Counted from the first letter of the stretch, positions 1 to 9,681 are shown. The stretch is DNA of 64,000 nt from Paramixta manurensis (GCF_013285385.1 NZ_CP054212.1:3472001-3536000); one strand, 5' to 3'. Numbers and translations are program-made. The notes: generated by a model not told the origin, from the letters alone.

Positions 1-768
1 CTTGCGCTCCTGAAGCACCCTGAGCAATTTCACCTGCAATGCTTGTGGCATATCACCAATTTCATCGAGGAACAGCGTGCCGCCTTCCGCCGCCTGAAAC
101 AGCCCTTCGCGGGCGCTGACCGCGCCGGTAAACGCCCCTTTAGCATGCCCGAACAGCTCCGACTCCAGCAATTGTTCCGGCAGCGCACCACAGTTAATGG
201 CGATAAATGCTTTATTTGCGCGCGGGCTGGCGGCGTGAATGGCCTGCGCCAACACCTCTTTTCCGGTTCCACTCTGCCCGTTAATCAGCACGCTGACGTC
301 TGATTGCGCCACCATTCTCGCCTGTTCTAGTAAACGCAGCATGGCCGGGCTACGAGTAACAATAGATTCACGCCACGCGTCATCGGTGGCGGGCGCGCTG
401 TGCGCCAGCGCTTCATCAATCGCTTTATATAACGCGTCACGATCGACTGGCTTGGTGAGAAAACTGAAAACGCCCTGTTGAGTAGCGGAAACCGCTTCCG
501 GTATTGAGCCGTGTGCGGTCAAAATTATCACCGGCAGGCCGGGAAAGCGTTTTTGGATTTCACTGAATAACGCCAACCCATCCATTTCATCCATCCGCAA
601 GTCGCTGATTACCAGATCGACCTTCTCTTTCGCCAACTGGCGCAAAGCTTCCGGGCCGCTGGCGGCGGTGGTGACATGAAACCCTTCGCTACTCAGGCGC
701 ATGCCAAGCAGCTTTAATAACCCCGGATCGTCATCCACTAATAATAAACGTGCGGATTTATTTTTCAT
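1..768 (-). CDS. glrR: Sigma-54-dependent response regulator GlrR (QseF), C-terminus outside the window
   Basis: Partial gene: 256 codons from ATG at 768 to the left edge. The N-terminal receiver domain has the acidic pocket in LLLVDDDPG, the phospho-acceptor Asp in DLVISDLRM and the conserved Lys in FLTKPVD. An AAA+ sigma-54 activator domain follows, with Walker A (GQSGTGKE), the sigma-54 contact loop GAFTGA and Walker B (FLDEIGDM). The DNA-binding domain lies beyond the window. In the known GlrK/GlrR system the phosphorylated regulator activates sigma-54 transcription of the sRNA GlmY. The start overlaps the end of the lipoprotein gene upstream by 11 bp, so the three genes are one operon. 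GlrR-type target sites are visible at 3381-3494. Confidence 0.95.
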   Translation of the reverse strand, partial: MKNKSARLLLVDDDPGLLKLLGMRLSSEGFHVTTAASGPEALRQLAKEKVDLVISDLRMDEMDGLALFSEIQKRFPGLPVIILTAHGSIPEAVSATQQGVFSFLTKPVDRDALYKAIDEALAHSAPATDDAWRESIVTRSPAMLRLLEQARMVAQSDVSVLINGQSGTGKEVLAQAIHAASPRANKAFIAINCGALPEQLLESELFGHAKGAFTGAVSAREGLFQAAEGGTLFLDEIGDMPQALQVKLLRVLQERK

Positions 769-1528
769 TATCGGACTCCTTTCCTTTAACAGATGGCGTT
801 TTCGGGTTCGCCGCCGGTGACCAGGTCTCATCTGCCGGTACCGCATTTGGCGTATCCACTCTTTCACCGCTGCGGCTATTTTCAGAGACATCCGGCGACT
901 TACGTGATGAAAGCTGACGCTCAATATCGGTCAACGTCTCGAGTTTACGTCGCGTCACTGCCAGTTCGCGTTTAAGCGCGGCCTGGCGATTACGCAATCC
1001 ATCCAGTTCACTATCGCTGGTTTGTTGTAGATGGTGGTAGCGCGTACGAACATCAGACAAATCAAGCTGTGCCGCCTGGTTGCTCCGCCAAAGTTGTATC
1101 AATGGACGAATGGATAACGGATAGTCCATGCTAAAGCCATCCAATTGCTTCATATAAGTTTGGCGCTCAACCGGCGTCACATTCCCGTTATCCATCAACA
1201 CGCCCTGCTTTAGCGCATTGTGCCAACTGTTCGCCGGCCAGCTTTTCGCTTCGGCCCGTGCCGCCGCTGGCGATAAACGTGCCGCGCAGTCAATCGCACG
1301 CAGCCAATAAAGCGGATTGTCCATGCTGTCGTCATCATTAATTTGCCATATGCGTTCGCAATTAACGGCAAGGTAATCCACCATTCTAATTTCGGGTTCC
1401 GCTAGCACTGGCTGACTCTGTTTCAGCGCGGAATGCGGTGTTTGGCTACAGGCAACCATTAGTAATGGCAAAAGGAGTGCGGAGAGCCTGCCAAAAGTAC
1501 CGGTGGCAGAAAAAGCGGTTAATTTCAT
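758..1528 (-). CDS. qseG: Outer-membrane lipoprotein QseG/GlrX of the GlrKR system
   Basis: 256 residues with a lipoprotein signal peptide: a hydrophobic stretch and a lipobox ending MVAC, lipidated Cys at residue 27. The mature protein is helical, and residues around 165-205 look like coiled coil, followed by a Ser/Pro-rich tail. It sits between the kinase and regulator genes, overlapping the kinase stop by 4 bp (ATGA) and the regulator start by 11 bp, which is the glrK-qseG-glrR arrangement of enterobacteria. Family knowledge: QseG/YfhG is an envelope protein that acts with the GlrK kinase. Its tail is less conserved than the kinase, so the name rests mostly on position and lipobox. Confidence 0.85.
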   Translation of the reverse strand: MKLTAFSATGTFGRLSALLLPLLMVACSQTPHSALKQSQPVLAEPEIRMVDYLAVNCERIWQINDDDSMDNPLYWLRAIDCAARLSPAAARAEAKSWPANSWHNALKQGVLMDNGNVTPVERQTYMKQLDGFSMDYPLSIRPLIQLWRSNQAAQLDLSDVRTRYHHLQQTSDSELDGLRNRQAALKRELAVTRRKLETLTDIERQLSSRKSPDVSENSRSGERVDTPNAVPADETWSPAANPKTPSVKGKESDNEK

Positions 1529-2958
1529 TCGTTATCGTTCTCGGCAGTTAAATTCAGTTCAATTCGGAAGCAGACATCGGCGCCCTCTACGGCCACCAAC
1601 CGCAACTCACCTTGCATTCTCCGTATGCAATCCTTAGCGATACTTAGGCCAAGCCCACTGCCTTTAACCGCGCCTTTACGCTGTAAACTTCCCTGGAAAA
1701 AAGGCTCGAACACCATCGCCTGCTCGGCAGCCGGGATTGGGGTGCCGGTATTCGCGACATCAATGATCACCCGTTGCCCTTCCTGACGCGTACGTAGCCA
1801 AATGTTACCGGATTCACTGCCGTAGTGCACCGCATTGGAGTAGAGATTATCAATTACCCGGGCTAATAAAATCGGCTCTGCGCGGCAAGTGATAGCCTGA
1901 AGCTCAATCTCGGTATGGATTAATTTCGCTCGGGCGGGCAACGAGTGGGCGGCTACCACGCTGTCGATAATGTCATCCAGTGCCACCGTTTCCAGCTCGG
2001 TCGGCCCATCGACCAATTTGCGGTTATAGTCGAGTAATTGCTCAATTAACTGCTGAAGATGGCGGCTACTGTTATCCAGTATCGCGACCACCTCTTTTTG
2101 ATCGGTGGTTAGCGGGCCGGCCACTTGGTCCGCTAACAGTTCAGTGCCTTCACGCATACTGGCCAGCGGCGTTTTTAGCTCGTGGGAAATATGCCGAAGA
2201 AACTCATGGCGTTGGGATTCCAGCCACGCAAGGCGTTCACTGAGCCATAAAATTCGTTGCCCCAGAGAACGTAGTTCTCGCGGGCCTTTAAAACTGATGC
2301 TGTTACCTAATGGCTGCCCTTCCCCCAGCCGGTTAATCATCTGTTCCACACTCTTCACTGGCCCAATGATCATGCGGGTAAACAACACCACCAATCCAAG
2401 GCTGAGTAAGAACAAGATCAGCGCCTGCCAGCCAAAGTATTGACCACGTTCGGCAATTTCACGCTGGAGTTGCAAGCCACGAGAGAAAGAGACTTCCCGC
2501 GTCGCCTGAACCATTCGTGAATTAGCGGAAGAGAAATTTTCCAGATTAGCCGCTGCCGCTTTTAGCGGGCTGCTGTCCTGGCATTGCAGTTTTGCCAGTT
2601 GATCGAGAAAACCCCGCAGACTTTGATAATAACGAATATCCGGCAGCACCGAGGCATGTGCATCAAGCATTTGTGCATATTTATTGCGCTGAGTTTGGTA
2701 AAGGCGTGCCAACATGGGATCATCCAGCACACAATACTGACGATAGCTACGCTCCAGTTCCAGCGCGGTTCGCGCCATCGCCTCGCTACGACGCACATCG
2801 GTGAGCGTAGTGCGGTTCGTATCTGCCGCCTGATCGCTGAGCGCAGATAAACTTTCCCATGCCTGCCAGGCCAGTACCAACAGGGGAAGCAGCACTAACA
2901 GAAATGCCATCAGGACTAATTGACGTAATGAACGGGGGAAAAGACGCCATGTGTTCAC
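1525..2958 (-). CDS. glrK: Membrane sensor histidine kinase GlrK (QseE)
   Basis: 477 residues. Two membrane segments (about 12-32 and 176-197) bracket a periplasmic sensor domain of about 140 residues, followed by a HAMP linker. The dimerisation/phospho-acceptor domain has the H box SHELKTPL with His259. The ATPase domain shows the N box (NLYSNAVHYG), G1 (VANTGTPIP) and G2 (GSGLGLSIAK). It phosphorylates the response regulator encoded at the left edge and so controls glmY. First gene of a three-gene operon that points away from purL, with glmY in between on the same strand. Confidence 0.95.
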   Translation of the reverse strand: MNTWRLFPRSLRQLVLMAFLLVLLPLLVLAWQAWESLSALSDQAADTNRTTLTDVRRSEAMARTALELERSYRQYCVLDDPMLARLYQTQRNKYAQMLDAHASVLPDIRYYQSLRGFLDQLAKLQCQDSSPLKAAAANLENFSSANSRMVQATREVSFSRGLQLQREIAERGQYFGWQALILFLLSLGLVVLFTRMIIGPVKSVEQMINRLGEGQPLGNSISFKGPRELRSLGQRILWLSERLAWLESQRHEFLRHISHELKTPLASMREGTELLADQVAGPLTTDQKEVVAILDNSSRHLQQLIEQLLDYNRKLVDGPTELETVALDDIIDSVVAAHSLPARAKLIHTEIELQAITCRAEPILLARVIDNLYSNAVHYGSESGNIWLRTRQEGQRVIIDVANTGTPIPAAEQAMVFEPFFQGSLQRKGAVKGSGLGLSIAKDCIRRMQGELRLVAVEGADVCFRIELNLTAENDNE

Positions 2959-3035
2959 GAAATGCTTCCTTAATCAATATCTGCTGATGATGCTAGCTGA
3001 CTAAGCGGCGGGAAGATAGAGCGAGTGCGGGAAAC

Positions 3036-3064
3036 AAAAACGGCAGACTCATTGAGTCTGCCGT
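3036..3064 (-). terminator. Second strong terminator downstream of glmY
   Basis: A near-perfect 12-bp inverted repeat (ACGGCAGACTCA and its complement, one base apart) is followed on the minus strand by TTTTTG. It lies between the first glmY terminator and the glrK start, so it should insulate glrK from glmY read-through. Confidence 0.75.
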
Positions 3065-3088
3065 CGATTACGATAACTTAATCATCGT

Positions 3089-3259
3089 AAAAAAATTAGG
3101 TGGTGCCTAACTCAACGTTGCGCCCGATGCTTGATAACGTGGCAAAGCCAACGATTATCGGTTATGTGGACGGCAGGCACCGTATTGTGCGTCATTCGGA
3201 GTTTTATGAAGCGCTTGGCCGCTTTCGCAGGGCTGTCATAGTAAGGTGAATGAGCCACT
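3089..3259 (-). ncRNA. glmY: Small RNA GlmY
   Basis: The 5' region on the minus strand reads AGTGGCTCATTCACC, which I recognise as the conserved start of GlmY, and further in comes TGCCTGCCGTCCACATAA, also GlmY-like. The RNA lies between purL and glrK as in E. coli. The 3' end is a hairpin (TTAGG/CCTAA) with a seven-T run at 3089-3095, giving about 171 nt. Known role: GlmY sequesters the adaptor RapZ from the related sRNA GlmZ, which raises synthesis of glucosamine-6-phosphate synthase GlmS. Here it has a sigma-54 promoter and upstream activator sites, and the regulator that reads them is encoded by the adjacent operon. Confidence 0.85.
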
Positions 3260-3271
3260 ACCATTGAATAA

Positions 3272-3287
3272 GCAATTTGCATGCCAA
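3272..3287 (-). promoter_or_regulatory. Sigma-54 promoter of glmY
   Basis: On the minus strand TTGGCATGCAAATTGC matches the -24/-12 sigma-54 consensus (TGGCAC-N5-TTGC) with correct GG-to-GC spacing. The GC lies 13-14 nt before the proposed GlmY 5' end at 3259. Confidence 0.8.
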
Positions 3288-3380
3288 GTTTTTAATATCA
3301 ATAAATATCTTTTAAAAACAATAAATTAAACATAAGCGATTTTTGGTTAACTTTTATTTAAATTGGTATTAGTTGAAAAA

Positions 3381-3494
3381 TGTCGCCAAAAAGAAACAGA
3401 TTAACTGCATCAGAAGCAATAGATTATAAATCAATAAGATAAACGTCTCTTTTTAGAGACACCGCAAGGCAGTTACTGTCGCAAATCTGCAACA
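3381..3494. promoter_or_regulatory. Three GlrR-type upstream activator sites (TGTC-N10-GACA)
   Basis: Three copies of the dyad: 3381-3398 (TGTC-N10-AACA), 3444-3461 (CGTC-N10-GACA) and 3477-3494 (TGTC-N10-AACA). They lie about 122-235 bp upstream of the glmY start, the usual range for an enhancer-binding activator. The consensus is that described for GlrR. Each site has one mismatch to it, and three such copies in 114 bp are unlikely by chance. Confidence 0.7.
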
Positions 3495-3567
3495 GAGAGG
3501 GGAATTGAACCACCAACGCGGGCGGCATCATTGCGTTGCCGCCCGCGAAAGTAAGTTAGAACGGTAG

Positions 3568-6500
3568 TTAACCCAATTGCTTACGGGCGTTGCGGAAGAT
3601 CCGCATCCACGGACTGTCTTCCCCCCACTCTGCCGGATGCCAGGAGTTGCTGACAGTCCGCGCCACACGTTCCGGATGCGGCATCATAATGGTTACGCGT
3701 CCACTCTGGTTGGTTACCGCAGTAATCCCATTTGGCGAGCCATTCGGGTTGGCCGGATAGGTCTGCGTCACCTTGCCATAGTTATCAACAAAGCGCAGCG
3801 CCACCAGCCCTTGATGTTCTAGCGCCGCTAAGTGCGCGCTATCGCGCACTTCGACAAACCCTTCGCCGTGCGATACCGCGATCGGCATCCGCGAGCCGAC
3901 CATACCGTCAAGCAACAGGGACGGGCTGGCGGTGACTTCAACCAAACTAAAACGTGCTTCAAAGCGCTCAGATTGGTTACGCACGAAGCGCGGCCAGTTC
4001 TCACTGCCGGGGATCAGCTCTCGTAGATTGGACAACATCTGACAACCATTACACACCCCTAATGCCAAAGTCTGCGGACGATGGAAGAAGGTTTCGAACG
4101 TGTCGCGTACCCGCTCGTTGAACAGAATGGATTTTGCCCAACCTTCTCCGGCGCCTAACACATCCCCGTAAGAGAAGCCGCCGCAAGCGACCAACGCCTG
4201 CATATCATTAAGATCGCGACGCCCCGCCAGCAGATCGCTCATATGCACATCGACAGCATCAAACCCGGCGCGATAAAACGCCGCCGCCATCTCAACATGT
4301 GAGTTAACGCCCTGTTCACGTAACACTGCGACTTTGGGCCGGCTGCCGGTGGCGATAAACGGTGCGGCAATATCCTCTTCCGGTTTAAAGGTGAGATGCA
4401 CATTCAGACCGGGATCGTTATCATCCTGTTTGGCTTCATGCTCCTGATCGGCGCACTGCGGGTTGTCACGTAGGCGCTGCATCTGCCACGTCGTTTCCGC
4501 CCACCAGGTCCGCAATGTCGTGCGGCTTTCACTGTATAGCGCGGTTTCACCATGACGAATCACAAAGCGATCGCCCGGCTGCGCGTGGCCCAGATAGTGA
4601 ACGCACTCTGCCAAACCATGATCGGCCAGCACCTGTTCGACCGCCGCACGATGGTGCGCTGCCACCTGGATAACAGCGCCCAGTTCTTCATTGAACAACG
4701 CCGCCAATGCGTCGTCGCCTTGCGATGCAATATTCACCTCAATACCGCAATGCCCGGTAAAGGCCATTTCCGCCAGCGTAACCAGCAAGCCGCCATCAGA
4801 ACGGTCATGATAGGCCAACAATTTGTCATCGGCGACCAGGGTTTGAATGGCGTTAAAGAACCCGGCTAATTGTTGTGCGTCGCGCACATCGGCCGGTTTA
4901 TCGCCCAGTTGACGATAGACCTGCGCCAGGGCGGTTGCGCCCAGCGCGTGATTCCCTTTCCCAAGGTCGATAAGCAACAATGCATTATCCTGTTGCGGCT
5001 GTAACTGTGGCGTGACAGTACGACGAACATCCTCAACGCGGGCGAAAGCGGTAATCACCAGCGATAACGGCGACGTCATTTCCCGTTGCTGGTTACCCTG
5101 CTGCCAGCGGGTTTTCATCGACATAGAGTCTTTGCCAACCGGAATGGTAATGCCCAGCGCCGGACACAACTCCTCTCCCACTGCCTTGACCGCCTCGTAA
5201 AGACCGGCGTCCTCGCCTGGGTGCCCGGCTGCTGCCATCCAGTTTGCCGAGAGTTTAATGCGCTTTAACGCACCAATTTGCGTCGCCGCAATGTTGGTTA
5301 AAGCTTCGCCGACCGCCAAACGCCCGGATGCGGCAAAGTCGAGCAATGCCACCGGCGCACGTTCACCCAACGCAAAAGCTTCACCATAATAGCTATCCAG
5401 GCTGGCGGTGGTTACCGCACAGTTCGCAACCGGAATTTGCCACGGCCCCACCATCTGATCGCGCGCGACCATGCCGGTTACGCTCCGATCGCCAATGGTG
5501 ACTAAAAAGGTTTTCTCCGCCACAGTCGGCAGATGAAGCACCCGTTTTACCGCCTCGGCCAGCACGATATCATCCCGTTGCAACGCGGTGCCCTGCACTT
5601 TTAGCGTGGTGACATCGCGCGTCATTTTTGGGGTTTTACCCAATAACACATCCAGCGGCATGTCGATGGGTTGATTATCAAAATGGCTATCAGACAGTGT
5701 CAGATGGCGCTCTTCGGTTGCCTCGCCAATTACCGCATAAGGCGCACGCTCACGAGCGCAAAGGTCGACAAACTGCGCGAGTTTTTCCGGCGCGACCGCC
5801 AGAACATAACGTTCTTGCGATTCGTTACACCAAATTTCCAGTGGGCTCATGCCCGGCTCATCGCTAAGAATATCGCGCAGCGTAAAGCGACCGCCGCGCC
5901 CGCCATCACTCACCAGTTCCGGCATTGCATTGGAAAGGCCGCCCGCGCCGACATCGTGGATAAACAGAATCGGGTTATCTTCGCCCAACTGCCAGCAGCG
6001 ATCGATCACCTCCTGACAGCGACGCTCCATTTCCGGGTTATCGCGCTGTACCGAGGCGAAATCGAGGTCGGCATCCGACTGACCAGAGGCCATAGATGAA
6101 GCTGCGCCGCCGCCTAAACCGATATTCATCGCCGGGCCGCCTAATACCACCAGTTTCGCGCCAACGCTTATTTCACCCTTTTGCACATGCTCGGCGCGAA
6201 TGTTGCCGATACCGCCCGCCAACATGATCGGCTTGTGGTAACCGCGCAGTTCAACACCGTTATGGCTATTAACTTGCTCTTCATAAGTCCGGAAATAGCC
6301 GTTGATAGCCGGGCGACCAAACTCATTGTTAAACGCCGCGCCGCCGAGCGGTCCTTCGGTCATAATATCTAGCGCGCTAACGATGCGCTCCGGCTTACCA
6401 AAATCTTGTTCCCACGGCTGCTCAAAACCAGGAATACGCAAGTTGGAAACCGAGAAGCCAACCAACCCCGCTTTTGGCTTCGCGCCGCGTCCGGTTGCGC

Positions 6501-7458
6501 CTTCATCACGAATTTCCCCGCCAGAACCCGTGGCGGCTCCCGGCCACGGTGAAATCGCCGTCGGGTGGTTATGGGTTTCTACTTTCATCAGAATATGTGT
6601 TTCTTCCTGATGAAAATCATAGAGGTCATTTTTCGCATCGGCAAAGAAACGCCCGACGGCTGAGCCCTCCATCACTGCGGCATTATCTTTATAGGCCGAC
6701 AGCACGTAGTCCGGGGTTTTCTCGAAGGTGTTTTTGATCATTTTGAACAGCGATTTTGGCTGTGGCTGCCCGTCAATGACCCAATCGGCGTTAAAGATTT
6801 TATGGCGACAATGCTCCGAGTTAGCCTGAGCAAACATATACAGTTCAATGTCGTTTGGGTTGCGCCCCAGTTTCTCGAATGCCGCCTGCAAATAATCGAT
6901 CTCGTCATCGGCTAATGCCAAACCCAGTTTCTGATTGGCGTCAACCAAGGCCTGCCGCCCCGCGCCTAAGACATCTACGCTTTGCAACGGCTGCGGCTGA
7001 TGATGTGCAAATAACTGCCCGGCCTGCGCCAGTTCGCTATACACCGTCTCCATCATTCGGTCATGTAACAGCGCGGCAACCTGTTCCCACTGCGTTGGCG
7101 TCAACTGCGGCGCGGTGAGATAAAATGCCAGCCCGCGTTCCAAGCGTAAAACCTGAGTTAAACCGCAATTATGGGCGATATCCGTTGCTTTGGAAGACCA
7201 GGGCGATAAGGTGCCGGGACGTGGCGTAACCAGTAACAAGCGCCCTTGCGGCGTATGTTCGGCGAGAGAAGGGCCGTATTTTAACAGACGTTGCAAACGT
7301 TGTTGTTCATCAGCATTCAGTGGCGCGCTGACATCGGCAAAATGGACATACTCGGCGTAAATGTCACTCACCGGCAGGTGAGCATCCTGAAAACGGGCCA
7401 GCAGTTTGTTAATACGAAATGCCGACAGGGCGGGCGAACCACGCAGAATTTCCATCAT
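3568..7458 (-). CDS. purL: Phosphoribosylformylglycinamidine synthase
   Basis: 1296 residues, the large single-chain type found in gammaproteobacteria (E. coli 1295). It catalyses the ATP- and glutamine-dependent conversion of FGAR to FGAM, the fourth step of IMP synthesis, in the cytoplasm. The N-terminal linker and two FGAM-synthase halves include the substrate-binding HNHPTAISPWPGAATG segment. The C-terminal class-I glutaminase has the nucleophile Cys1136 in GVCNGCQ and His1261/Glu1263 in PHPE. The start ATG-ATG is immediately downstream of a promoter that carries a PurR operator. It is transcribed alone. Confidence 0.98.
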   Translation of the reverse strand: MMEILRGSPALSAFRINKLLARFQDAHLPVSDIYAEYVHFADVSAPLNADEQQRLQRLLKYGPSLAEHTPQGRLLLVTPRPGTLSPWSSKATDIAHNCGLTQVLRLERGLAFYLTAPQLTPTQWEQVAALLHDRMMETVYSELAQAGQLFAHHQPQPLQSVDVLGAGRQALVDANQKLGLALADDEIDYLQAAFEKLGRNPNDIELYMFAQANSEHCRHKIFNADWVIDGQPQPKSLFKMIKNTFEKTPDYVLSAYKDNAAVMEGSAVGRFFADAKNDLYDFHQEETHILMKVETHNHPTAISPWPGAATGSGGEIRDEGATGRGAKPKAGLVGFSVSNLRIPGFEQPWEQDFGKPERIVSALDIMTEGPLGGAAFNNEFGRPAINGYFRTYEEQVNSHNGVELRGYHKPIMLAGGIGNIRAEHVQKGEISVGAKLVVLGGPAMNIGLGGGAASSMASGQSDADLDFASVQRDNPEMERRCQEVIDRCWQLGEDNPILFIHDVGAGGLSNAMPELVSDGGRGGRFTLRDILSDEPGMSPLEIWCNESQERYVLAVAPEKLAQFVDLCARERAPYAVIGEATEERHLTLSDSHFDNQPIDMPLDVLLGKTPKMTRDVTTLKVQGTALQRDDIVLAEAVKRVLHLPTVAEKTFLVTIGDRSVTGMVARDQMVGPWQIPVANCAVTTASLDSYYGEAFALGERAPVALLDFAASGRLAVGEALTNIAATQIGALKRIKLSANWMAAAGHPGEDAGLYEAVKAVGEELCPALGITIPVGKDSMSMKTRWQQGNQQREMTSPLSLVITAFARVEDVRRTVTPQLQPQQDNALLLIDLGKGNHALGATALAQVYRQLGDKPADVRDAQQLAGFFNAIQTLVADDKLLAYHDRSDGGLLVTLAEMAFTGHCGIEVNIASQGDDALAALFNEELGAVIQVAAHHRAAVEQVLADHGLAECVHYLGHAQPGDRFVIRHGETALYSESRTTLRTWWAETTWQMQRLRDNPQCADQEHEAKQDDNDPGLNVHLTFKPEEDIAAPFIATGSRPKVAVLREQGVNSHVEMAAAFYRAGFDAVDVHMSDLLAGRRDLNDMQALVACGGFSYGDVLGAGEGWAKSILFNERVRDTFETFFHRPQTLALGVCNGCQMLSNLRELIPGSENWPRFVRNQSERFEARFSLVEVTASPSLLLDGMVGSRMPIAVSHGEGFVEVRDSAHLAALEHQGLVALRFVDNYGKVTQTYPANPNGSPNGITAVTNQSGRVTIMMPHPERVARTVSNSWHPAEWGEDSPWMRIFRNARKQLG

Positions 7459-7522
7459 AAGATCTCTCGTCTTCGAAGCGCCGGACGACGCTTCTTTGGG
7501 CGCAACAGGGAAAACGGGCGAT

Positions 7523-7561
7523 ATTATAGAGAATCCCCGCGCCCAACGAAACCGTTTGCGT
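7523..7561 (-). promoter_or_regulatory. purL promoter with PurR operator
   Basis: A perfect -10 hexamer TATAAT (complement of 7523-7528) lies 65 bp upstream of purL. At 7546-7561, covering the expected -35 region, ACGAAACCGTTTGCGT matches the PurR palindrome ACGCAAACGTTTGCGT at 14 of 16 positions. PurR with hypoxanthine or guanine would block RNA polymerase here. Confidence 0.8.
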
Positions 7562-7724
7562 AGAATTTATCGAGCCACGGATTAGGCTGAAAATTGCGCA
7601 AAACTTGCTGAATAAGTTGCTCTACGCCAGTTTGTTGCGCAAAATGCCCCACGCTCTGGGATTCCATACATAACAATAGCTGCCGTAAAAGACAGAGGCC
7701 CACGGGCCACCGAGAGATAACTAT

Positions 7725-9182
7725 TTGAAACGCCTAAAAATTAATTATCTGCTGATCGGGCTAATCACGGTGCTGCTCGCGCTAGCCCTGTGGCCTTCGA
7801 TCCCTTGGTATGGCGGATCGCAAGATAAGATTGCGCAGATAAAAGCGCGGGGAGTGCTGCGTATTAGTACCATTAACTCACCGCTAACATACTACACCAT
7901 CAATAACGCCCCGGCCGGTATGGATTACGAGCTGGCAAAGCGTTTCGCCGATTATTTGGGCGTCAAGCTCAAAGTCACCGTCCGCCAGAACCTGAGCGAT
8001 CTGTTTGACGATCTTGATGATGACAAAGCTGATGTGCTGGCAGCCGGTTTAATCTACAACCACGAGCGTCTGGAGCGGTTTCAGGCCGGGCCGAATTACT
8101 ATTCGGTTTCACAGCAATTGGTCTACCGCATTAACCAGCCGCGCCCGAAAAATTTGGGCGATCTGAAGGGCCGTTTGGTGGTGCCTTCCGGTTCTGCCTA
8201 TCTTTCTACGCTGCGTAATATGAAAGAGGCGCAATATCCCGATCTTGATTGGGCTATCGCCACCGATCAGGGGCCAAAAGCACTGCTGGAAGCGGTAGCC
8301 GATGGCAAAGTCCCTTACACTGTGGGCGATTCCATTACTATCAGCTTATTGCAACGTATTCACCCTCAGTTGGCGGTCGCCTTTGATATTACCGATGAGG
8401 AGCCGGTCACCTGGTATATGCAGCGCAATGACGATGATAGCCTGAACGCGGCGATGCTCGATTTTTTTAGCCAGATGGGCGAGGAAGGCGTAATGGCTCG
8501 GCTGGAGGAGAAATACCTCGGGCATGTCGGTACGTTTGATTACGTTGATACCCGGACATTCCTTAATGCGATAGATAATACCCTGCCCGCGATTAAGCCC
8601 ATGTTCGAGAAATACGCTAGCGCCATTGACTGGCGCCTGCTGGCGGCCATTTCGTACCAAGAGTCTCACTGGAATCCGCAAGCAACCTCACCAACCGGTG
8701 TGCGTGGGCTAATGATGTTGACGCGTAACACCGCCGATAGCCTGAGCGTTTCAGACCGGCTCGATCCGGAACAGAGCATCCGTGGCGGTAGTGAATATTT
8801 ACAGCGCATGATGGACAAGGTGCCGCAGACCGTCCCGGAGGATGAACGGATTTGGTTTGCGCTGGCGGCCTATAACATGGGGTATGCCCATATGTTGGAT
8901 GCACGCAAGCTGACCGCACAGCAAAAAGGCAACCCCGATAGTTGGGCGGATGTGAAAACCCGCCTGCCAATGCTGAGCCAGAAGCGATATTACAATCAAA
9001 CCACTTATGGCTATGCGCGTGGATATGAAGCCTACGCTTATGTGGAAAATATCCGTAAATATCAACTCAGTCTGGAAGGATATTTACAAGAGCGTGAGAA
9101 GAAAATGGCGCAACAGGCGGCGTTAGAAGCCGAGTTAGGGCAAGGTTATCCGGCGGTCGCCCCTGCTGTTGCGATGAATTGA
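7725..9182 (+). CDS. mltF: Membrane-bound lytic murein transglycosylase F
   Basis: 485 residues from a TTG start, chosen because the N-terminus MKRLKINYLLIG aligns with the known E. coli protein and no ATG lies near. A hydrophobic N-terminal segment (about 7-26) is an uncleaved or signal-type anchor. A periplasmic-binding-protein-like domain (about 36-270) is followed by a family-1 lytic transglycosylase domain with the catalytic Glu in YQESHWNPQATS and the motif GVRGLMMLT. It cuts peptidoglycan to 1,6-anhydromuropeptides at the outer membrane. It is shorter than the E. coli protein (518), with a different C-terminal tail after YPAV. It is divergent from purL and converges on tadA with 1 bp between stops. 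Confidence 0.95.
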   Translation: MKRLKINYLLIGLITVLLALALWPSIPWYGGSQDKIAQIKARGVLRISTINSPLTYYTINNAPAGMDYELAKRFADYLGVKLKVTVRQNLSDLFDDLDDDKADVLAAGLIYNHERLERFQAGPNYYSVSQQLVYRINQPRPKNLGDLKGRLVVPSGSAYLSTLRNMKEAQYPDLDWAIATDQGPKALLEAVADGKVPYTVGDSITISLLQRIHPQLAVAFDITDEEPVTWYMQRNDDDSLNAAMLDFFSQMGEEGVMARLEEKYLGHVGTFDYVDTRTFLNAIDNTLPAIKPMFEKYASAIDWRLLAAISYQESHWNPQATSPTGVRGLMMLTRNTADSLSVSDRLDPEQSIRGGSEYLQRMMDKVPQTVPEDERIWFALAAYNMGYAHMLDARKLTAQQKGNPDSWADVKTRLPMLSQKRYYNQTTYGYARGYEAYAYVENIRKYQLSLEGYLQEREKKMAQQAALEAELGQGYPAVAPAVAMN

Positions 9183-9183
9183 G

Positions 9184-9681
9184 TTATTGCGTGCTTTTTT
9201 GCGCCAGCCGTAGCGCCTTTTTCTGCTCACGGCGTTGGCGGAAAAAATTGCTTAGCAGCGCGGCGCATTCGGCCGCCAACACACCTTCGACAATCGCGAC
9301 CTGATGGTTCATTCCCGGATGGCGTAATACATCCAGTAGTGAACCTGCGGCGCCGGTTTTCTCGTCACGCGCACCGAATACCAGGCGGTCAATACGGCTA
9401 TGCACCATCGCGCCTGCACACATGGCGCACGGCTCCAGCGTCACATACAGTGTGGCGTCAATCAGGCGGTAGTTCTCCAGCGCCTTTCCTCCCTGTCTTA
9501 ATGCCATGATCTCCGCATGGGCAGTAGGATCGTGTTGACCGATAGGCCGGTTCCATCCTTCGCCAATCACCCGGTTGCCCTGTACCAGAACGGCGCCTAC
9601 CGGCACTTCTCCCTCTTCCCAGGCGCGACGTGCCAACGCTAAAGCATGGCGCATCCAGTGTTCATCATTGTATTCGGACAC
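9184..9681 (-). CDS. tadA: tRNA-specific adenosine deaminase
   Basis: 165 residues. It converts adenosine-34 to inosine in the anticodon of tRNA-Arg(ACG). The cytidine-deaminase fold shows the zinc and catalytic residues in HAE (His55, Glu57) and PCAMC (Cys85, Cys88). The gene is essential in E. coli. Its stop codon nearly touches the mltF stop, so the two genes converge without an evident terminator. Confidence 0.97.
   Translation of the reverse strand: MSEYNDEHWMRHALALARRAWEEGEVPVGAVLVQGNRVIGEGWNRPIGQHDPTAHAEIMALRQGGKALENYRLIDATLYVTLEPCAMCAGAMVHSRIDRLVFGARDEKTGAAGSLLDVLRHPGMNHQVAIVEGVLAAECAALLSNFFRQRREQKKALRLAQKSTQ

Noticed and set aside
43..303. Short plus-strand frames over glrR
   Set aside because: They are antisense to a clear AAA+ activator coding sequence and have no family signature. 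The same applies to the many short frames opposite purL, lepA, recN and the STAND genes.
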